Shown here one piece after another: positions 60,901 through 64,000 of a stretch of 64,000 nucleotides of DNA. Both the position numbers and the translations under genes were made by a program. The notes beneath the pieces were generated by a model. That model was not told the DNA's origin and made no database searches. It worked only from the letters and a program-made list of their open reading frames with translations. Positions within the stretch are counted from its first letter, which is position 1. The number at the start of each line of letters is the position of its first letter. The stretch is from Erythrobacteraceae bacterium. GTDB taxonomy: Bacteria > Pseudomonadota > Alphaproteobacteria > Sphingomonadales > Sphingomonadaceae. The DNA lies in assembly GCA_027489065.1 (NCBI GenBank), contig JAIYAM010000009.1:1-64000 (forward strand), in the 5' to 3' direction.

Positions 60901-63221
60901 TACGCGGTCTCCCTGATCTCGATCAGCGGCACGGACGGAGCCTCGCCGGCTGCGAAGTTGACAGCCGACACGTCAAGCCGATCCTCCGCGAAGCGCACCG
61001 GAACATCGAAGCGGAAGCCGGCGCGCACCTCGGCACCCGCGATCGGTGCAACGGTGAAGCGGATCGTGCCCCCTGGCAGAAGAGTCCAGGCGGTACTCGC
61101 CGTGCCGCCGACGCTGACGACCACGGTGCCGGCACGAGGTCGCGTGATCAGGCGAACTTGCGGCTCCGGGGTCCCATAGGTCTTGAGCAGCTGAAAGTCG
61201 GCTCGTGCGCCATCACCGGTCCCGATCAGCTGGTCGAGCATCGTCGGCGCGTCGGTCATGCCGTTCGAGCTGTTGTCGAAGGGGTCCATGATCCGGAACC
61301 CACGCGCCGGGCCGCGCCGCGCGCGGAAGAAGGCTATGAGGTCGGACAGTTCGGCCTCGGAGCGGATGCCCGGGCCGACGTCGAAATGCAGGCGTGCGTC
61401 CGACCACAGCGAATTGCGCCGTTCATGCCCGGACGTGGTCACGGCGATCGAAGTCGAGAACTCGGGCGCAACCGAGGCGCTCCGCCCCAGGGCAAAGGGG
61501 TAGAGGACGTCGTCGAAGGGATCCATGGCTTGCTCCGGAGGAGGTGCGAGGCGGGTGTAGCCGTCGCGATTGACCTGAGGCAGCGCCCAGACGTAGCGGC
61601 GGGCAATGCCGCGCGCGGCCGCCTCGTCGATGCCGCGGTCGATGCGTTGCCAGTGAACTTCGGCATCGGCCGGATCGAGCACGAAGCCGGCGAGGTAATC
61701 CTGATCCGCCAGCGGATAGCCAAGCCTCGCGTCCACGAAAGAAAGAGCTTCGCGGCGTGCTGCATCGGCACCGGACGTAAGCCAGTCGTAATCCTCGAGC
61801 TGCAACCGGTCGAAGGCCGGTGCGGCCCAGGCGCTCGGCAGATTGGCCCGGTAAAGCTCGGGCATGGCCGGGTTCAGGATCGTGGGCGTGAATGCGAGGA
61901 GCAGGACCTCGGCACCGTCCGGAGCGGCTGCGCGCACCGCCGCGGTGAGCGCGGCGGTCGACTGCGCCAGCAGCGTGCCTGCCGCCTCGAGCAGCGCCTT
62001 GGAGGCCTCGCTCATTGGTGCGCCCAAGTCGCCAATGACCGGCGGGTCGCCCCCGAGCGCTGCCTTGGCCGCGTCGTCATAGAGGCAGATTTCGCCTGCG
62101 GGCGTGACCCACCACCATGGCTCGCCGATCTGGAAGCGGACCGGCAGGTCAGCCTGAAGCATGAGCGCAACGACACCGCTGGCCACATCGGCCAGCCAGT
62201 CCATCGCCGCCGCCTTGGCGGGCGACAGCAGGGTCGACGGCGGCACCCATCCCGTCAGCGCAGGAGCGCCGGACGCGGCCCGCTGCTTCCAGCTGTCCGG
62301 ACTATAGGCGTCGAACAGCTCGTAAGAGAGCGAGGCGATCACCTCGAAGCCTGCGGTCTTGGCAAGCGCGAAGAAGCTGCGGTGCCACGCCGTCGCAGGG
62401 GCGCACAGCTCGCCGCCTGCCGCCACCTTCAGCGATCCGTCGGCCTGCCGCGAGAGCCGCATGAAGTGGCTCATCCCGACATAGTGGACAATGTCCTCGC
62501 GGTAGCCGAGACCGGTCACGACGCGCAGCAGCCGCGCGGGGGTCTGGTTGTAGGCATCGTCGTACGCCGTCGCGATCCGCTCACCGTGCGGGGGGATGAG
62601 CACGTCGCCGAGCTCGATCATCGCGCGCGATCCGTCGGCGCGGATCTCGGACATGATCACCGACCCGTTGAACCGGGCCGGGAGCGGAGCAGTGCTGCCG
62701 CCCGCGAAACCCGGCGCGACCAGCGAGATGAACATGCGGTCGATGTCCGAGGGGTGGATCGGCTCGCCGGGCAGGCCGTAGCCGCTCTGGAGGCTCGAGA
62801 AGGGAAGCTTGATACGCGCATCGGTCGGCGTGCCCGTCGCGTAGTTCCAAAGCCGGATGTACCAGGTGCGCGGTGTACCTGCGGCGTCGCGCCCCTCGAT
62901 CGTCAGCGTCGGGCCGTTGGGCTGGTCAAGCCCGATCACGCCTTCGGATTGCCAGCGGAAGCTCAGGATCGTGTGGGCGTAGTCGCGCTCGGTCTTGTAG
63001 GCGAGCAGCGGGTGATCGAGGGTGTCGGCGCTCTCCCAGATCAGGCCGACGAGGTCGCCTGCCGTGTGCAGCTCCAGATCGACGCGCAGGCTGTCCGGCC
63101 CGGTAGTGATGATCGACGCCATCGCGGGTCGGGGGAAGTTGACGGTCCAGAAGCGCGGATCGAAACGCTGCATGAACGTGCTTTCCTGCGAGCGGCGCTC
63201 GCGTGCGAGCCAGAATGCCAT
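60900..63221 (-). CDS. DUF2460 (GTA gp12-like) tail protein with large N-terminal TIM-barrel-like extension
   Basis: A 773-residue protein. Residues ~565-773 are the DUF2460/gp12 module (QAMDPFDDVLYPFALGRSAS, TSGHERRNSLWSDARLHFDV, FRIMDPFDNSSNGMTDAPTM). The first ~230 residues look like a beta-sandwich (TGPDSLRVDLELHTAGDLVG, TWYIRLWNYATGTPTD), and ~230-560 look like a glycosidase TIM barrel (AKTAGFEVIASLSYELFDA, QIGEPWWWVTPAG, LLLAFTPTILNP). In RcGTA gp12 is only ~210 residues and the TIM barrel is part of gp15; here the domain is on gp12. The ORF is continuous with no frameshift. The start at 63221 (MAFWLARERRSQESTFMQRF) is 16 bases after the tape-measure stop. Confidence 0.88.
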   Translation of the reverse strand: MAFWLARERRSQESTFMQRFDPRFWTVNFPRPAMASIITTGPDSLRVDLELHTAGDLVGLIWESADTLDHPLLAYKTERDYAHTILSFRWQSEGVIGLDQPNGPTLTIEGRDAAGTPRTWYIRLWNYATGTPTDARIKLPFSSLQSGYGLPGEPIHPSDIDRMFISLVAPGFAGGSTAPLPARFNGSVIMSEIRADGSRAMIELGDVLIPPHGERIATAYDDAYNQTPARLLRVVTGLGYREDIVHYVGMSHFMRLSRQADGSLKVAAGGELCAPATAWHRSFFALAKTAGFEVIASLSYELFDAYSPDSWKQRAASGAPALTGWVPPSTLLSPAKAAAMDWLADVASGVVALMLQADLPVRFQIGEPWWWVTPAGEICLYDDAAKAALGGDPPVIGDLGAPMSEASKALLEAAGTLLAQSTAALTAAVRAAAPDGAEVLLLAFTPTILNPAMPELYRANLPSAWAAPAFDRLQLEDYDWLTSGADAARREALSFVDARLGYPLADQDYLAGFVLDPADAEVHWQRIDRGIDEAAARGIARRYVWALPQVNRDGYTRLAPPPEQAMDPFDDVLYPFALGRSASVAPEFSTSIAVTTSGHERRNSLWSDARLHFDVGPGIRSEAELSDLIAFFRARRGPARGFRIMDPFDNSSNGMTDAPTMLDQLIGTGDGARADFQLLKTYGTPEPQVRLITRPRAGTVVVSVGGTASTAWTLLPGGTIRFTVAPIAGAEVRAGFRFDVPVRFAEDRLDVSAVNFAAGEAPSVPLIEIRETA

Positions 63222-63236
63222 GAAGGTGTCCTTCGC

Positions 63237-63815
63237 TCAGGCCTGTTGCAGTGCGCGGCGCACGGCGCTCGCGATCTGGCGTGAGGAGCGCTGCATGGCG
63301 GTCGGCGCCGCCTGCCCGCGCGGGACCGCGACCTGGATCGCAACGCGCACGTCGCGAGAGGGGCCGGTCAAACCTGTCTCCACGCGCCCTGCGGCGGTCG
63401 GCACGAAAACCTCGGGACCGCGCTCGCCGACCATATAGGCTTGGCCCGGCGCGACCGGACCGCCCGTGGCGCGCCCCGGTAGGCCGAACAACGCGCCGAT
63501 CGAGCCGCCGATGATGTTGCCGAGACCGCCGCTGCCACCACCGCTTCCGCCGCCGAACAGCGAGGAAAGACCCGACTGCAGCGAAAAACTCGCAATCTCC
63601 GAAAGCGCGTTGAACGCGACCCGCTTCAGGTCATCGAAGCCGAGGCTCCCGCGCCGCAGCGCGCCGAGCAATCCGTTCTCGAGGACATTGCCAGCCCGCC
63701 CGAAGCCATCGACAAGCGAGGTGTCGAGCGAACGGCGCATCTTTTCGACATCGCCCGCAAAGCCGTCTGTGCGGGCGCGCACGCCGATTACGAGATCCTG
63801 GAACTGGTCAGTCAT
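63237..63815 (-). CDS. GTA-like tail tape measure protein (gp11-like)
   Basis: A 192-residue protein: MTDQFQDLVIGVRARTDGFA, DVEKMRRSLDTSLVDGFGRA, DDLKRVAFNALSEIASFSLQ, then a Gly/Ser linker (GGGSGGGSGGLG) and MVGERGPEVFVPTAAGRVET. This is the very short tape measure typical of GTA gp11, consistent with a short GTA tail. Its start overlaps the upstream chaperone gene's end. Confidence 0.9.
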   Translation of the reverse strand: MTDQFQDLVIGVRARTDGFAGDVEKMRRSLDTSLVDGFGRAGNVLENGLLGALRRGSLGFDDLKRVAFNALSEIASFSLQSGLSSLFGGGSGGGSGGLGNIIGGSIGALFGLPGRATGGPVAPGQAYMVGERGPEVFVPTAAGRVETGLTGPSRDVRVAIQVAVPRGQAAPTAMQRSSRQIASAVRRALQQA

Positions 63816-64000
63816 GGGTGTCGCGCTCCATCATGCGGGCGATCGTCTCGGGGGACGGCGGGAGTGGGGCGGAAGGATCGTCGGGCGCGGCGAGCGCCAT
63901 CGCCAGTTCGGCAGGCGTGGCGGCCCAGAACTCGGCAGGGCGCCATCCCAGAAAGCGGGCGGCGAGCGCACACCAGCGGGCCGCGGCATCGCCGAATGTG
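63808..64000 (-). CDS. Tail assembly chaperone (GTA gp10.1-like), partial
   Basis: Reading from the window edge on the minus strand gives 63 residues, including FGDAAARWCALAARFLGWRP, EFWAATPAELAMALAA and ETIARMMERDTHD before a stop at 63808-63810. This is the small DUF2376/TIGR02216 tail assembly chaperone placed before gp11 in GTA clusters. The stop overlaps the tape-measure start (ATGACTGA). The N-terminus lies outside the window. It is too short and cut to appear as a full frame. Confidence 0.85.
   Translation of the reverse strand, partial: TFGDAAARWCALAARFLGWRPAEFWAATPAELAMALAAPDDPSAPLPPSPETIARMMERDTHD

Noticed and set aside
60900..63221. Frameshift or assembly fusion as the cause of the long gp12-like gene
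   Set aside because: The reading frame is open without a break, and the gene's start and stop fit the neighbours by short overlaps.
61158..63284. A 708-codon plus-strand reading opposite the gp12-like gene
   Set aside because: Shadow in the antisense frame; the minus strand has clear tail-protein motifs and a gene-overlap pattern.
57009..64000. A complete prophage
   Set aside because: The visible genes are the GTA-type tail order with a very short tape measure and no integrase, lysis or repressor gene, so a GTA-like cluster fits better. The head genes lie outside the window, so this is not fully settled.

Overview
The window is a GC-rich, densely packed chromosomal segment of an alphaproteobacterium. 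It most likely belongs to the Sphingomonadales, probably the family Erythrobacteraceae. The reasons are a CtrA-type cell-cycle regulator ending in Ala-Ala, a DUF4167 protein, a spinster-type MFS transporter, a gene-transfer-agent (GTA) tail cluster followed by a DUF2793 gene, and the general style of the housekeeping proteins. The genus is an inference from protein style; no rRNA or tRNA gene is visible.

1-7.5 kb: mostly minus-strand housekeeping genes: metK (cut by the window edge), lnt, a DUF4167 protein, the prfA-prmC pair and hisS, with ppa divergent on the plus strand. 7.5-16.3 kb: lptB-rpoN, then ctrA, a membrane-anchored LuxR-type protein, two small probable stress proteins, trmB, a GH43 lipoprotein and a YciE-like protein, ending at a perfect 16-bp parS site. 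16.3-25.2 kb: maeB (malic enzyme/phosphotransacetylase) divergent from mutS, then a minus-strand run of hbd, a cobalamin adenosyltransferase, a twin-membrane protein and gluQRS. 25.2-31.5 kb: an HNH protein, an AT-rich gap with paired repeats, a GH16 lipoprotein, prs, hisN, a phospholipid methyltransferase and rpmI-rplT.

31.5-42.6 kb: two paralogous AraC regulators on either side of a secreted CsgG/SH3 protein, then pheS-pheT-SDR, prfC, a hydrolase and a PNPOx-like protein. 42.6-48.3 kb: a textbook sigma-54 promoter in front of glnK-amtB, then a minus-strand group with a GMC oxidoreductase and a sterol-desaturase-like protein. 48.5-55.4 kb: a double cold-shock protein with an RG-rich tail, argD-argF-hslO, a DUF3617 protein, queC and an MFS transporter. 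55.7-64 kb: an OmpA-family porin with 21 consecutive prolines, then the distal tail genes of a GTA-like cluster on the minus strand, in the RcGTA order g10.1-g11-g12-g13-g14-g15.

Three things stand out. First, the DUF2460 (g12-like) tail gene carries a ~560-residue N-terminal extension that reads like a carbohydrate-binding sandwich plus a glycosidase-like TIM barrel, while the neighbouring hub gene (g15-like) is short and appears to lack that barrel. Second, a family of structured intergenic repeats occurs three times, each time between convergent genes, and the stems show compensatory base-pair changes. Third, several control elements fit the genes present: sigma-54 (RpoN and its glnK promoter in the same window), parS, a TTAA-rich ctrA promoter and an inverted-repeat operator in front of metK. 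Coupling of CtrA to the GTA cluster is known in other alphaproteobacteria and is only inferred here.
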